A stretch of DNA of 64,000 nt from NCBI RefSeq assembly GCF_029981845.1, contig NZ_CP104164.1, forward strand, positions 682,001-746,000, read 5' to 3'. The position numbers and the translations under genes were made by a program. The stretch is from Candidatus Bandiella numerosa (GTDB lineage: Bacteria > Pseudomonadota > Alphaproteobacteria > Rickettsiales > Midichloriaceae). The notes below the pieces were generated by a model that did no database searches, was not told the origin of the DNA, and was given only the letters and a program-made list of their open reading frames with translations. This document shows positions 19,231 to 28,818 of the stretch, one piece after another; position 1 is the stretch's first letter; every line of letters starts with the position of its first letter.

Positions 19231-21435
19231 ATGTCTTATTTAATGAAAAGTTTTAAGTTATTTATGGCTGTGGTCATAATATGCATGATGATTTTTATTT
19301 CAATTTCGATCCTTACATACAATAAATTGGATCCATCTGCATTAAATGCAACTGGAACTCTTGATGTACATAATTTTTTCGGTAACTATGGAGCTAATAT
19401 TTCAGATATTATGCTCCAGACTTTTGGGTATTCAATCATACTGCCAATAGTGTTTTTCTTTATATTCGCCGTCAAGATACTGAATAATTTACCAAACAAA
19501 TTTTTTATATACAGAACTATAGGTATTTTGTTTGCAACGTTAATACTCGCAATAATATTTTCTTTGATATCAATAAATAGTATCGTTTTTAACATTGGAT
19601 ATGGTGGATTTATAGGTGATTACCTTAAGCAATTACTATTGATTCATATTAAGAAAGACATATTATTATTTTCACTTATAGGTATACTTATTGTTATTAG
19701 TATTATTTGTCTAGGACTTACTTTTAGTGAGTGGAGAAGTATATTTAAGTGTATAGCTTTTAGTATAAGAGTACTATTTAAATGCATCAAATTTGCCATT
19801 GCTAAACTATCTAGTCAAAGAAAAAAATTTGATGAAGAAGCTTTTAATGAAAATATGGTAAAGGCAGATAATCCAATAATGAATAAAAAGCCAGAGATAG
19901 TAAAAAAGATTGATAATAATGATGATAAATTAACATTACCATCTGTTGAGATATTGGATAAAATTTCTGAACATTCAAGTTCAAGAAATTCATCTAATAA
20001 TGAGCGGGTTAAAGAGAATAGTGAAAGTTTGAAAAAAGTTTTAAAAGACTACGGTATTAAGGGAGAAATGTTAAATTATAGCGTTGGTCCAGTTGTGACT
20101 TTGTTTGAACTTGAGCCTGCTGCAGGTACGAAAGCTTCAAGAGTAATTGGATTATCTGATGATATAGCAAGGTCTATGAGTGCAGTATCGACGAGAATTG
20201 CTGTAATACCTGGTAAAAATGCGTTAGGTATTGAGATACCAAATGATAAAAGAGAGATAATATATTTGCGAGAGCTAATAGAAAGTAGGGAATATAAAAA
20301 TAATAACTATAAATTACCATTGGTATTGGGAAAATCTATATCTGGTGCGCCAGTCATTACTGATTTGGCAAAAATGCCTCACCTTCTTGTAGCAGGGACG
20401 ACTGGTTCTGGAAAGTCAGTAGCAATCAATACTATGATTTTATCATTATTATATTCTTGCACAGTTAAGCAGTGCAGATTTGTGATGATAGACCCTAAAA
20501 TGTTGGAATTATCAGTGTATGACGGCATACCACATCTTCTTTCACCAGTTGTAACTGAAGCAAAAAAAGCAGTTGGAGCTTTAAAATGGGTTGTTCAAGA
20601 AATGGAAAGAAGATATAGAGCGATGGCTTCTCTTGGAGTTAGAAATATTATGGGGTTTAATGAATTATTATTGCAGGCCAATAAAAAAGGAACAACACTC
20701 AAAAAAGTTATACAAACCGGTTTTGATCCTGAAACTGGCGAACCAACATTTGAAGAGGTTGATTTAGGAAATGAACAATTGCCTTACATTGTAGTCATAG
20801 TGGATGAAATGGCAGATTTGATGTTAGTTGCTGGTAAGGAAATTGAAGGGTATATTCAGAGAATTGCTCAAATGGCTAGAGCCTCTGGCATTCATTTAAT
20901 TATGGCAACACAAAGACCATCTGTAGATGTAATTACAGGTGTGATTAAAGCTAATTTCCCCACAAGAATTAGCTTCCATGTTACCTCAAAGATTGATAGT
21001 AGAACAATATTAGGGGAACAAGGGGCTGAGCAACTTTTGGGAATGGGCGACATGTTATATATGATGCCAGGTGGTCACATAACAAGAGTACATGGTCCTT
21101 TTGTCAGCGATCTTGAAGTTGAAAATGTTGTAAAGCAGTTAAAGAAAAATAGTTCTGGCGATTATGATGTTGATTTTAATTCCCTAATAATTACGGATAA
21201 TAACTCGTTAGGTGGTGGTGCTAATTCAGTTTTTGAGGATAAAGATGGAGGGGATTTATATCAACAGGCCATAAAAATAGTAATAGATGAAAAAAGGCCA
21301 ACTACCAGCTACATTCAAAGAAGATTAAAAATAGGGTATAATAAAGCGGCCTCATTAATTGAGCAAATGGAAAATGATGGAATAATTAGCCCTGCAAATT
21401 CTCAAGGAAAAAGAGAAATTCTAAGAAATAAATAA
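19231..21435 (+). CDS. ftsK: DNA translocase FtsK
   Basis: Septum-located DNA pump that clears chromosome ends and promotes dimer resolution. 734 residues: four membrane spans in about 1-175, a short low-complexity linker, and the RecA-like motor with Walker A GTTGSGKS at about 389-396 and Walker B VVIVDEMADLM at about 520-530. The gamma winged-helix domain (about 672-734, LYQQAIKIVIDEKRPTTSY onward), which reads KOPS sequences, is present. Length is normal for alphaproteobacterial FtsK with a short linker. Sits behind virB8-virB9. Confidence 0.96.
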   Translation: MSYLMKSFKLFMAVVIICMMIFISISILTYNKLDPSALNATGTLDVHNFFGNYGANISDIMLQTFGYSIILPIVFFFIFAVKILNNLPNKFFIYRTIGILFATLILAIIFSLISINSIVFNIGYGGFIGDYLKQLLLIHIKKDILLFSLIGILIVISIICLGLTFSEWRSIFKCIAFSIRVLFKCIKFAIAKLSSQRKKFDEEAFNENMVKADNPIMNKKPEIVKKIDNNDDKLTLPSVEILDKISEHSSSRNSSNNERVKENSESLKKVLKDYGIKGEMLNYSVGPVVTLFELEPAAGTKASRVIGLSDDIARSMSAVSTRIAVIPGKNALGIEIPNDKREIIYLRELIESREYKNNNYKLPLVLGKSISGAPVITDLAKMPHLLVAGTTGSGKSVAINTMILSLLYSCTVKQCRFVMIDPKMLELSVYDGIPHLLSPVVTEAKKAVGALKWVVQEMERRYRAMASLGVRNIMGFNELLLQANKKGTTLKKVIQTGFDPETGEPTFEEVDLGNEQLPYIVVIVDEMADLMLVAGKEIEGYIQRIAQMARASGIHLIMATQRPSVDVITGVIKANFPTRISFHVTSKIDSRTILGEQGAEQLLGMGDMLYMMPGGHITRVHGPFVSDLEVENVVKQLKKNSSGDYDVDFNSLIITDNNSLGGGANSVFEDKDGGDLYQQAIKIVIDEKRPTTSYIQRRLKIGYNKAASLIEQMENDGIISPANSQGKREILRNK

Positions 21436-21467
21436 AAAACTGCAGTTAAAAATTATCAAGATATTAA

Positions 21468-23081
21468 ATGTTAAAATTAAAAAATACTATTTCACTTGAG
21501 ATATTCAATTTATTAATATCTGTTTTTATAGCTTTATTTTTAAATTTACCGCTCTGGAATTTTTTTTATAATCTAGTTACTATTAACAAGCTTTTTTCAC
21601 TAAATTTTTTATTAATATTTTTTATTGTTTTAGTATGTTTTATATACTTTGCAATTTCTCTTTTTTCATTTCGTTATATCCATAAATTATTTCTATCATT
21701 GATTTTAATTTGTGGTTCGTTAGCTCAATATTTCATGCTGAAATATGGAGTTATAATTGATAGCTCAATGATTCAAAATGTATTAGAGACGGATTTAAAA
21801 GAATCTTTTGAATTATTTACGTATAAAATGCTCGTGATGGTTTTATTTTTTGGCATAATACCTTCATTTGCTGTTTATAAAATAAAAATAAAATATCCTA
21901 TTAAAATATTTGGCTATATCAAATTTTACCTTTTCAGCTTTTTAGCATTAGTAATTTTTATATCTGTGATATTTGTTCAATACAAAACATTTGTGTCTAT
22001 TTTTAGAAATCACAAAGATATTATATTCAGAATTATACCAAATAATTACATCAATGGTATTTATCAAAATATAATTTTATTGCTTCCGGAACAAAGTATA
22101 AAATCAATATCAAGTAAAGCAAATAAGAATCAAGCTTGGCAATATCACCAGAGAAAGGCTATATTTGTATTCGTAATTGGTGAAGCAGCAAGAGCTAGTA
22201 ACTTTTCATTAAATGGCTACGTAAAGGAAACAAATCCAAATTTAAAAAAAGATGATATAATAAATTTCAGCAATTTTTATTCATGCGGAACCACTACAGC
22301 TGTCTCAGTGCCATGTATATTTTCCTCACTTAATAAATCAAATTTTAGTAAGGCAAAATTTAAAAATAATGATAATTTATTAAAGTTAATTAAGAACTCG
22401 GGATTTAACACTTTATGGATAGATAATAATAGTGGGTGCAAATCTGCTTGTAATGATGTGAAAACTATAGAAATGGAGTCATATTTAAACGATGGTTTAG
22501 ACAGAGAAATTTATGATGAGGAGATGTTGAATATTTTTCAAAAATTTATTAAACAAAACAGTAAAGATGATCTATTTATTGTTTTACATCAAAAAGGCAG
22601 TCATGGTCCTGCATACTATAAGAGAACACCAGATAATTTTCATAAATTTAAACCTATTTGTAAATCAATTGAGTTGCAGCAATGTTCGTCAGAAGAGATA
22701 ACCAATGGTTATGATAACACAATATTATACACAGACTATTTCTTATCACAGGTAATTTCAATATTAAAAGAGAATAATGATGCGGATACAGCAATGTTCT
22801 ACGTCTCTGATCATGGACAATCTCTAGGAGAAGATGGTATTTATTTGCATGGAATGCCATACTTAGTTGCACCGAAGCATCAAAAACATATTCCAATGAT
22901 TATATGGTTATCAGAAAATTTTACGATGGATTTTGGTATTGATAAGGGGTGTGTTTCAAAGCAGGTAGAAAAAGAATTTTCTCATGATAATTTATTTCAT
23001 TCGATTTTGGATTTATTAAAAATTGACACGAAAGCTCTAAAGAATAGCCTGAGCTTTTTTCAAAATTGCAAAGTTAAATAG
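21468..23081 (+). CDS. Phosphoethanolamine transferase (EptA/sulfatase-type)
   Basis: Inner-membrane enzyme that moves phosphoethanolamine from phosphatidylethanolamine to lipid A or core sugar. 537 residues: five membrane spans in about 10-175, then a periplasmic alkaline-phosphatase-like domain. Metal ligand region FVIGEAARASN near 230-240; catalytic Thr in YSCGTTTAVSVPC near 270-282; further ligands in YVSDHGQSLGEDG near 445-457 and HGMPY. Family members confer cationic-peptide resistance; the exact acceptor here is inference. The presence of lpxK in the window agrees with a lipid A target. Confidence 0.9.
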   Translation: MLKLKNTISLEIFNLLISVFIALFLNLPLWNFFYNLVTINKLFSLNFLLIFFIVLVCFIYFAISLFSFRYIHKLFLSLILICGSLAQYFMLKYGVIIDSSMIQNVLETDLKESFELFTYKMLVMVLFFGIIPSFAVYKIKIKYPIKIFGYIKFYLFSFLALVIFISVIFVQYKTFVSIFRNHKDIIFRIIPNNYINGIYQNIILLLPEQSIKSISSKANKNQAWQYHQRKAIFVFVIGEAARASNFSLNGYVKETNPNLKKDDIINFSNFYSCGTTTAVSVPCIFSSLNKSNFSKAKFKNNDNLLKLIKNSGFNTLWIDNNSGCKSACNDVKTIEMESYLNDGLDREIYDEEMLNIFQKFIKQNSKDDLFIVLHQKGSHGPAYYKRTPDNFHKFKPICKSIELQQCSSEEITNGYDNTILYTDYFLSQVISILKENNDADTAMFYVSDHGQSLGEDGIYLHGMPYLVAPKHQKHIPMIIWLSENFTMDFGIDKGCVSKQVEKEFSHDNLFHSILDLLKIDTKALKNSLSFFQNCKVK

Positions 23082-23301
23082 CAAAAGAAATTAAGATTTA
23101 TACCTTCTATTGATATTTATATGACAATCTAACATTTTGCATTTAAGGCGTATGTAAGGTTGAATCTTGATTAGTATACCTAGCTCTAGTTTGAGTTATT
23201 TTTATAATCTTTTATTCAATGCAATAGTTATATTCTCTTTTTCAACATAGTGGCGCTGTGTTAATCGCTATCCCACAAGGGTACATAAAATCAAAGAAAC
23301 T

Positions 23302-24474
23302 CTATTTTTTCTGTAACTTATCTTTGCCAAAAGCAACAAGTATTTTATCTATTATAATCACAAATAAATTATTACTTATAACGCTAGTAGACGTAGCAAA
23401 TGGATCTATCACAATATACATACTTGTAATTAATAATGACATTTCAGGAGTAAAATTAAATATATCCACCATTAAAGGAACCATTATAAACACAGTTCCA
23501 CCAGGTACACCAGCGCCTGAAAATTTTGTTACCATAAATAAAAAAGCAAATAGTGGTATTTTTTCTGTTGGTAGGGAAAAACCAAAAATATTTAATACTA
23601 TAACTATTAAAAATGGGATTATAATACAATCACCAATCATATGGATATTTACAGTTACCGGCATAAAAAAATCAGAAAACCTATTACTTATAGTATTTTT
23701 ATGTGATGCCTTTAGTGAAAAGGGAAGTGCCATTAGACTTGACATACTTGATAAAGCCGTTAAAACAGCTGGTAGAATATTTACAGTAATTCTATACCCC
23801 TTAGTTATAGAAAAGCCTGAGGCAATTAATAGAAGTGCTACTAGATAAGTTATTAAAACTGTGAACATAGTAGCAAATAGAGATGCATTTTTGATTAATA
23901 TTTCAAAAATTCCATCATTTATCATTTTTAATGTCATGCCAAAAATAAATAATGGTAGCATTGGAATAAAGACATTTTTCAATATAAAGTTGCTTATTTT
24001 TGTTATAAACGACACAAAATTTTCTATTGGCATAAAACTCTTTTTATAGCCAATAAAACCAAGTGCAAATCCAATGTATAACGCTTGTTCATTTGTGATA
24101 AATTTTGGAATAGGAAAAGAAAATAAATTTAATAGCGATGAACTGGCTTGTATAGGGGTAAATAAAGCATTAACATTTATCAGAAAGTTAGCAAGATTTA
24201 GTGATCCAAGTGTATGTAAAAAATTTGAACTACAAATAAATAAAATAATTGCAGGAAAAAACAAAATTGAATAATTTTTCATCTCTACAATTGCGCGATA
24301 TATTGAACTAATAATCAAAGCGGGCAAAATAAATACTAAGATATTTCGCAATAGCAAACTAATTGAATAGCTAAATGATTTAAAATCATGTGAAAGGTAA
24401 GGGTATAATAGATAAGCAAAAATAATAGCTGTTATTATAAAAATTTGGATTTTAATTTTACTGAATGCCTTTAT
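23302..24474 (-). CDS. Dicarboxylate/amino-acid:cation symporter (DAACS) with no standard start codon
   Basis: SDF-family transporter taking up C4-dicarboxylates or amino acids with Na+ or H+. The usual first possible start, TTG at 24357, would begin inside the first membrane segment. The same frame stays open upstream to a TAG at 24487 and encodes a fitting N-terminus (KAFSKIKIQIFIITAIIFAY and on), but contains no ATG, GTG or TTG there. An ATA at 24472-24474, 9 bp after AGAGG, sits where the start should be; it may be a mutated ATG. About 391 residues from there, with the substrate-binding second half present (GAGVPGGTVFIMVPL, IDPFATSTSVISN). It may be poorly expressed or newly inactive. Confidence 0.72.
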   Translation of the reverse strand: MKAFSKIKIQIFIITAIIFAYLLYPYLSHDFKSFSYSISLLLRNILVFILPALIISSIYRAIVEMKNYSILFFPAIILFICSSNFLHTLGSLNLANFLINVNALFTPIQASSSLLNLFSFPIPKFITNEQALYIGFALGFIGYKKSFMPIENFVSFITKISNFILKNVFIPMLPLFIFGMTLKMINDGIFEILIKNASLFATMFTVLITYLVALLLIASGFSITKGYRITVNILPAVLTALSSMSSLMALPFSLKASHKNTISNRFSDFFMPVTVNIHMIGDCIIIPFLIVIVLNIFGFSLPTEKIPLFAFLFMVTKFSGAGVPGGTVFIMVPLMVDIFNFTPEMSLLITSMYIVIDPFATSTSVISNNLFVIIIDKILVAFGKDKLQKK

Positions 24475-24745
24475 GAAATTATACCTCTAGATAAGTAATT
24501 TTATTGTATCGCTGAAAATGAAAAAATTATGCAGGTTAAGGGCAAATATGCAAAATCATATCTACTCAAAAAACATTTTAGCAACAGATGGAACTATACC
24601 TAAAAGCAATCCTGAGAGCAAGTTATAATGCAATTAATTGAGAAGTATTTATAAATTTATAATTATGCAGGACTTATGATAAGTCACACCATTCTATTTA
24701 TACAAAAGAATCAATAATTACTTAATAAAACTAAAGGATATAGTT
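24475..24745. other. Gap with no supported gene
   Basis: Between the symporter and the GNAT remnant I see only AT-rich sequence and a small perfect inverted repeat, GACTTA-TGA-TAAGTC at 24671-24685. No RNA gene or intact frame is recognisable. Confidence 0.4.
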
Positions 24746-25018
24746 ATGGGTATTGTACATTTATACGTATACGAAGATCACAAAGCAATCTTAAATATAA
24801 TTGCAATAAGGAAGGAATATCAATTAAGTGGATTTGGAAGTTTATCCATAAAAAAGATTGAACAACTTTTTTTTAAAAAAAATAAAACATTATTATATGT
24901 AAATACTTCAGAGAGAACATAGCCATTTTATCAAAAATTAGCCTTTATTCATACCATAGATAAAATAACATCTTTTTTTCCAGATAGCATAACGTTAGTC
25001 AAGAGATTGAAAAGATAA
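24746..25018 (+). pseudogene. GNAT N-acetyltransferase remnant
   Basis: One frame reads as the C-terminal half of a GNAT acetyltransferase: acetyl-CoA binding region YQLSGFGSLSIKKIEQLF followed by LLYVNTSERT, a TAG stop at 24920-24922, then PFYQKLAFIHTI in the same frame to a TAA at 25016-25018. The expected family sequence (NTSERTxPFYxKLGF) spans the stop, so this is one gene broken by a nonsense codon. The N-terminal half is missing or too decayed to see. Frame may extend upstream to about 24683. Confidence 0.65.
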
Positions 25019-25026
25019 AATTTATA

Positions 25027-25053
25027 TGAGATATAAGCATCACTTTTATCTCA
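25027..25053. repeat. Inverted repeat / possible hairpin
   Basis: TGAGATATAAG and CTTTTATCTCA form 11 bp arms with one mismatch and a 5 bp loop. It lies between the GNAT remnant and the convergent obgE stop. No clear T-run follows, so a terminator role is uncertain. Confidence 0.35.
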
Positions 25054-25200
25054 TTCCTTTATGAAAATTTTAGTATCTTTTTTGTTTTATTTTGCTTTCT
25101 TGTATATCCAATTTCTTATCTCCAGCTCGGGTTATTTTAAGATTAATTATAGTAATTTGAAAAATTATATATAATTTTCGACTGAAATTGATAAATCTGG

Positions 25201-26202
25201 TTAGCTAATTTCTGACTTAAATGACTGTAAGGTATTAAATAAATTTCTCTTCATATCAACAATACCGGTATTATTAATACCAGAATAGAGCATAATGTTT
25301 TTATTAGTGTGATCTTCAAGTTCTTTTTTCTTTTTTAGTATTTGCTTATCGTCAAGCATATCAATTTTTGATAATAAAATTAGTTCCATTTTATCTATAA
25401 GTTTGCCGTAATTTTTTAATTCTTTTCTAATTATTTCATAATTATTTATAATATCATCACTTGTAATATCTATAATGTGTAGAAGTATTTCGCATCTTTC
25501 TAGGTGTTTTAGAAATTTTATCCCAAGTCCGTGTCCTAAGCTTGCATCTTCTATCAAACCAGGAATATCTGCTATTGTAAATTCATTATGTTCATAATAA
25601 ACAACCCCCAGTTGAGGTTTTAAAGTAGTAAATGGATAATCTGCAATTTTTGGCTTAGCAGAAGTTACTCTGGATAAAAATGTAGATTTTCCAGCATTAG
25701 GCATTCCTAATAATCCGATATTTGACAAGAGTTTTAAATTTAGCCATATCCACATTTCATTCCCAATTTTACCTACTGTAAATTTTCTAGGAGCCTGGTT
25801 TCTTGAAGATTTAAAATTGCTATTTCCTAAACCGCCTCCACCACCTTTTAGGATAATTTCTTGCTGCTCGGGATTGTCAAAATCATATAGTATATATTTT
25901 TTATCTTCAGATAGAACCTGTGTTCCTTGAGGTACGTAAATTACTAGATCTTCACCTGATTTACCAGTTTTATCACTTCCCTGTCCATTTTGTCCTTTAG
26001 GAGCTTTGAAATGTTGCTTATATCTAAAGTCAATTAGAGTATTTATGTTTGGTGCGACCTTAAGTATAATTGAGCCACCATCACCACCATTCCCACCGTT
26101 TGGTCCTCCTAATTCTACGTATTTCTCTCTTCTAAAACTCGCAATTCCATTCCCACCATCGCCTGCTTTTAAATATATTTTAGCTTCGTCTATAAAGTAC
26201 AT
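25201..26202 (-). CDS. obgE: GTPase ObgE/CgtA
   Basis: Essential GTPase tied to 50S ribosome maturation and stress control. 333 residues: glycine-rich Obg domain (1-157; e.g. GGNGGDGGSIILK), then the G domain with G1 GMPNAGKST (about 166-174), G3 DIPG, and G4 reading SKID in place of the canonical NKxD. A C-terminal Obg extension is absent, as in many alphaproteobacteria. ATG start. It follows the IalB-like gene by 6 bp on the same strand, so the two are likely co-transcribed. Confidence 0.96.
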   Translation of the reverse strand: MYFIDEAKIYLKAGDGGNGIASFRREKYVELGGPNGGNGGDGGSIILKVAPNINTLIDFRYKQHFKAPKGQNGQGSDKTGKSGEDLVIYVPQGTQVLSEDKKYILYDFDNPEQQEIILKGGGGGLGNSNFKSSRNQAPRKFTVGKIGNEMWIWLNLKLLSNIGLLGMPNAGKSTFLSRVTSAKPKIADYPFTTLKPQLGVVYYEHNEFTIADIPGLIEDASLGHGLGIKFLKHLERCEILLHIIDITSDDIINNYEIIRKELKNYGKLIDKMELILLSKIDMLDDKQILKKKKELEDHTNKNIMLYSGINNTGIVDMKRNLFNTLQSFKSEIS

Positions 26203-26208
26203 AAATTT

Positions 26209-26736
26209 TTAGGAACAATTATTTTTTAAATATTGCAATGATTCTTTGAAACCGGATAGACTATAGTAGTCTAAAGCAAAATTTTTATCATCCTTATAAC
26301 TCTTAATAGAAAAATAATTTATGTTTGTTTTGATTAATAAGTTGATTAGGTAATTATCTTGATCACTATTATATGTAGTGGCATAACTTTCGTATGAACT
26401 ATTCAAATTGTGATTTTTATCTTCATCAACAGTCAAAATAACGGTATGCTGTTTTGATAAATCATATCCAGCGTAAGCGGTAATTGAGAATTTATCCTTT
26501 CCCAAATAATTAATGTTAACATATGCATCTCCTCTTTCTCCTGTGTATAATTTAGTATTGATGGGACTGGAATAAGTATAACATATTTTTTGCTTACCTT
26601 TTTTCTCAATATATGTTATCCAATTACCTATGTTTCTTTGTTGCTTTTGTATATTAGTTTTTGCTTCTGCTGGACTTACAATACATGAAAGGCAAAGATA
26701 AGCTAAAAAACCAATTAAGGGCAAACTATTTTTCAT
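26209..26736 (-). CDS. Secreted IalB-like (invasion-associated locus B) family protein
   Basis: 175-residue exported protein: signal peptide of about 24 residues ending SPAEA, then one compact domain with the IalB-like opening (GNWITYIEKKGKQKICYTYS) and alternating beta-rich segments, with a final cysteine (NNCS). Members of this family occur across alphaproteobacteria; in Bartonella one is linked to red-cell entry, which cannot be carried over to this organism. ATG at 26734-26736 is preferred; an in-frame TTG lies three codons upstream. Divergent from the carboxypeptidase gene, whose start is 24 bp away, so the promoters overlap. Family call from pattern only. Confidence 0.6.
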   Translation of the reverse strand: MKNSLPLIGFLAYLCLSCIVSPAEAKTNIQKQQRNIGNWITYIEKKGKQKICYTYSSPINTKLYTGERGDAYVNINYLGKDKFSITAYAGYDLSKQHTVILTVDEDKNHNLNSSYESYATTYNSDQDNYLINLLIKTNINYFSIKSYKDDKNFALDYYSLSGFKESLQYLKNNCS

Positions 26737-26759
26737 ATATTTCAATGTTTAATTCAATA

Positions 26760-27914
26760 ATGTACAAAATTCTTATAACACTCATTTGTATAATTCATAC
26801 AATAACTTTTGTCTTAGCTCAAGATAACATTTTTCCAATAAATTTTAATACAAATGCTGAATATGCATATATGGTTGATTATGAAAGTGGCGAGGTATTA
26901 TACGATAAAAACGGTAATGTGCCGATGACTCCATCATCTATGACAAAAATAATGACATCATATATTGCATTTGCAAAATTGAAAGATGGAAGATTAAAAT
27001 TATCGGATAAATTTATTATTAGCGAGAATGCCTCTAAAAAAGGTGGCTCCAAGATGTTTTTAAAACCTGGAGAGCAGGTTTCGGTAGATGAGCTTTTAAA
27101 GGGAATAATAGTTTTATCTGGGAATGATGCATCTATTGCTTTAGCGGAATGTCTACATGGGAGTGAAGAAAATTTTGCTAATGAAATGAATATATATGCG
27201 AAGAAATTGGATTTAAAAAACTCAGTTTTTAAAAATAGCACGGGGTGGCCTGATGAGGGGCATGTAATGAGTGCAAGGGATTTAGCGGTTTTAGCAACAA
27301 AATTAATTGAAGATTTTCCTGAACATTATCATTACCATGCTATTAAGCAGTATTCATTTAATAATATCAGCCAAAATAATAGAAATACTTTAATTGGTTC
27401 CTATGGTGTTGATGGAATAAAGACAGGAAAAACAGATTTAGGTGGATATGGAATAGTAGCAAGCGCAAAAAGGGATGGAAGAAGATTGATCGTCGTGATA
27501 AATGGTCTTAAAAGTGAAAAGGAAAGGGAAATTGAGGCAAAAAAGCTACTTGATTTTGGCTTTTCAAATTTTAAAAATTTAATATTATTTAAAGGGCAAA
27601 ATGAGGTTGTTGAGGCAGATGTAATATACGGAAATTTGAATCAAATATCATTAAATGTGCAAGGTGAAATTGTTATAACAGTGCCTTTAGAATATGATAG
27701 AATGAAGGACTTATTATTTTTAACTCAATTTAAAGAACCATTAGAAGCACCTATTAAAAAGGGTGATGTGGTTGGTAAATTAAAAATTATGAATAGTAAA
27801 GAAAAAATCCTGATCAAGGAGGTTGACCTTCTTGCAAGTACAGATGTTGAAGAATCAGGAATTATTAAAAAAGTTTTTCAAAGTATAAGATATTTTTTTA
27901 AAAAAATATTTTAA
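26760..27914 (+). CDS. dacC: D-alanyl-D-alanine carboxypeptidase (penicillin-binding protein 5/6 type)
   Basis: Periplasmic DD-carboxypeptidase trimming the terminal D-Ala of peptidoglycan stems. From ATG 26760 the product is 384 residues: signal peptide (about 1-20), serine acyl-enzyme motif SMTK near 60-63, SGND near 121-124, and KTG near 220-222. A C-terminal PBP5 domain ends in an amphipathic, Lys/Phe-rich helix suited to membrane anchoring. Earlier in-frame starts (26661, 26745) would overlap the divergent IalB-like gene or lengthen the signal peptide without support. Symbol given by type; dacA/dacC cannot be told apart here. Confidence 0.9.
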   Translation: MYKILITLICIIHTITFVLAQDNIFPINFNTNAEYAYMVDYESGEVLYDKNGNVPMTPSSMTKIMTSYIAFAKLKDGRLKLSDKFIISENASKKGGSKMFLKPGEQVSVDELLKGIIVLSGNDASIALAECLHGSEENFANEMNIYAKKLDLKNSVFKNSTGWPDEGHVMSARDLAVLATKLIEDFPEHYHYHAIKQYSFNNISQNNRNTLIGSYGVDGIKTGKTDLGGYGIVASAKRDGRRLIVVINGLKSEKEREIEAKKLLDFGFSNFKNLILFKGQNEVVEADVIYGNLNQISLNVQGEIVITVPLEYDRMKDLLFLTQFKEPLEAPIKKGDVVGKLKIMNSKEKILIKEVDLLASTDVEESGIIKKVFQSIRYFFKKIF

Positions 27915-27971
27915 TTAACATGATTTATTAAATTATTAAATTATTAAAAACTTGAAAATAATTACAATATT

Positions 27972-28808
27972 ATGCAATCATCTTTGATCATGGTTAATAA
28001 CGAATCTGTTAAGATTAAACCATTTATCAAGTGGGTTGGAGGAAAAAGGAATATAATAAATCACTTGATTAAAGGATTACCAGAAAATATTAAAAATTAT
28101 TATGAACCCTTTGCTGGTGGAGCTGCTCTATTTTATGAATTGTATGATAAAGTAAACTACAGTTTTTTATCAGACTTAAATATTGACTTAATAGTAGCGT
28201 ATCAAGTTATCAAGAATAATACAGAAAAATTAATTAATTTGTTGAAACAACACAAAGAATTGCATTGTCAGGAGTATTTTTATAGAGTGCGTAGTATGCA
28301 AAATATCGAGGAGCCAGTTGAAAATACAGCGAGGTTTATTTATTTGCTAAAAACATGTTTTAATGGTCTTTATAGAGTAAATAAAGATGGTAATTTTAAT
28401 ACACCTATTGGGAGTTATAAAAACCCTAATATTGTAGATGAATGCAATTTAAAATTAGTGAGCAAAGCTTTAAAAAATGCAGACATAAAATGTCAGGATT
28501 TTAGAAAAATAACCCCACAAAAGGGAGATTTTGTTTATTTTGATCCGCCGTATCATCAGTTAAATAATAATTCCTTTGTTGGATATCTGAGTGGAGGTTT
28601 TATGGAAAAAGATCAAATTAAATTAAGAGATTTTGCAATTGAATTGGATAGAGAGGGTATAAAATTTATGATATCAAACTCTGATACAGATTTTATACGC
28701 TCAATATATAAAAATTTTAAAATCAAAAATGTTGCTGCTCCAAGATTTATAAATTGTAAATCAGATAAGCGTCACTCAATATTGGAAACGTTAACTACGA
28801 ATTATTAG
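27972..28808 (+). CDS. dam: DNA adenine methylase (Dam/D12 class)
   Basis: N6-adenine methyltransferase of the D12 class, which includes GATC-specific Dam. 278 residues: SAM-binding KWVGGKR near 14-20, YYEPFAGGAALF near 40-51, the DNA-recognition region in the middle, and the catalytic DPPY near 191-194. An alternative start is ATG 27996. No intact restriction endonuclease sits beside it, so it is an orphan methylase or the survivor of a restriction-modification pair. Recognition of GATC is likely from the class but not proven. Confidence 0.88.
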   Translation: MQSSLIMVNNESVKIKPFIKWVGGKRNIINHLIKGLPENIKNYYEPFAGGAALFYELYDKVNYSFLSDLNIDLIVAYQVIKNNTEKLINLLKQHKELHCQEYFYRVRSMQNIEEPVENTARFIYLLKTCFNGLYRVNKDGNFNTPIGSYKNPNIVDECNLKLVSKALKNADIKCQDFRKITPQKGDFVYFDPPYHQLNNNSFVGYLSGGFMEKDQIKLRDFAIELDREGIKFMISNSDTDFIRSIYKNFKIKNVAAPRFINCKSDKRHSILETLTTNY

Positions 28809-28818
28809 GATGGTGTTA

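Noticed and set aside
23258..23848. 196-codon open frame on the plus strand
   Set aside because: Antisense to the DAACS symporter, whose minus-strand product matches its family along the whole length.
26661..26759. Earlier start for the DD-carboxypeptidase
   Set aside because: It would precede a good signal peptide with 33 unrelated residues and overlap the divergent IalB-like gene.
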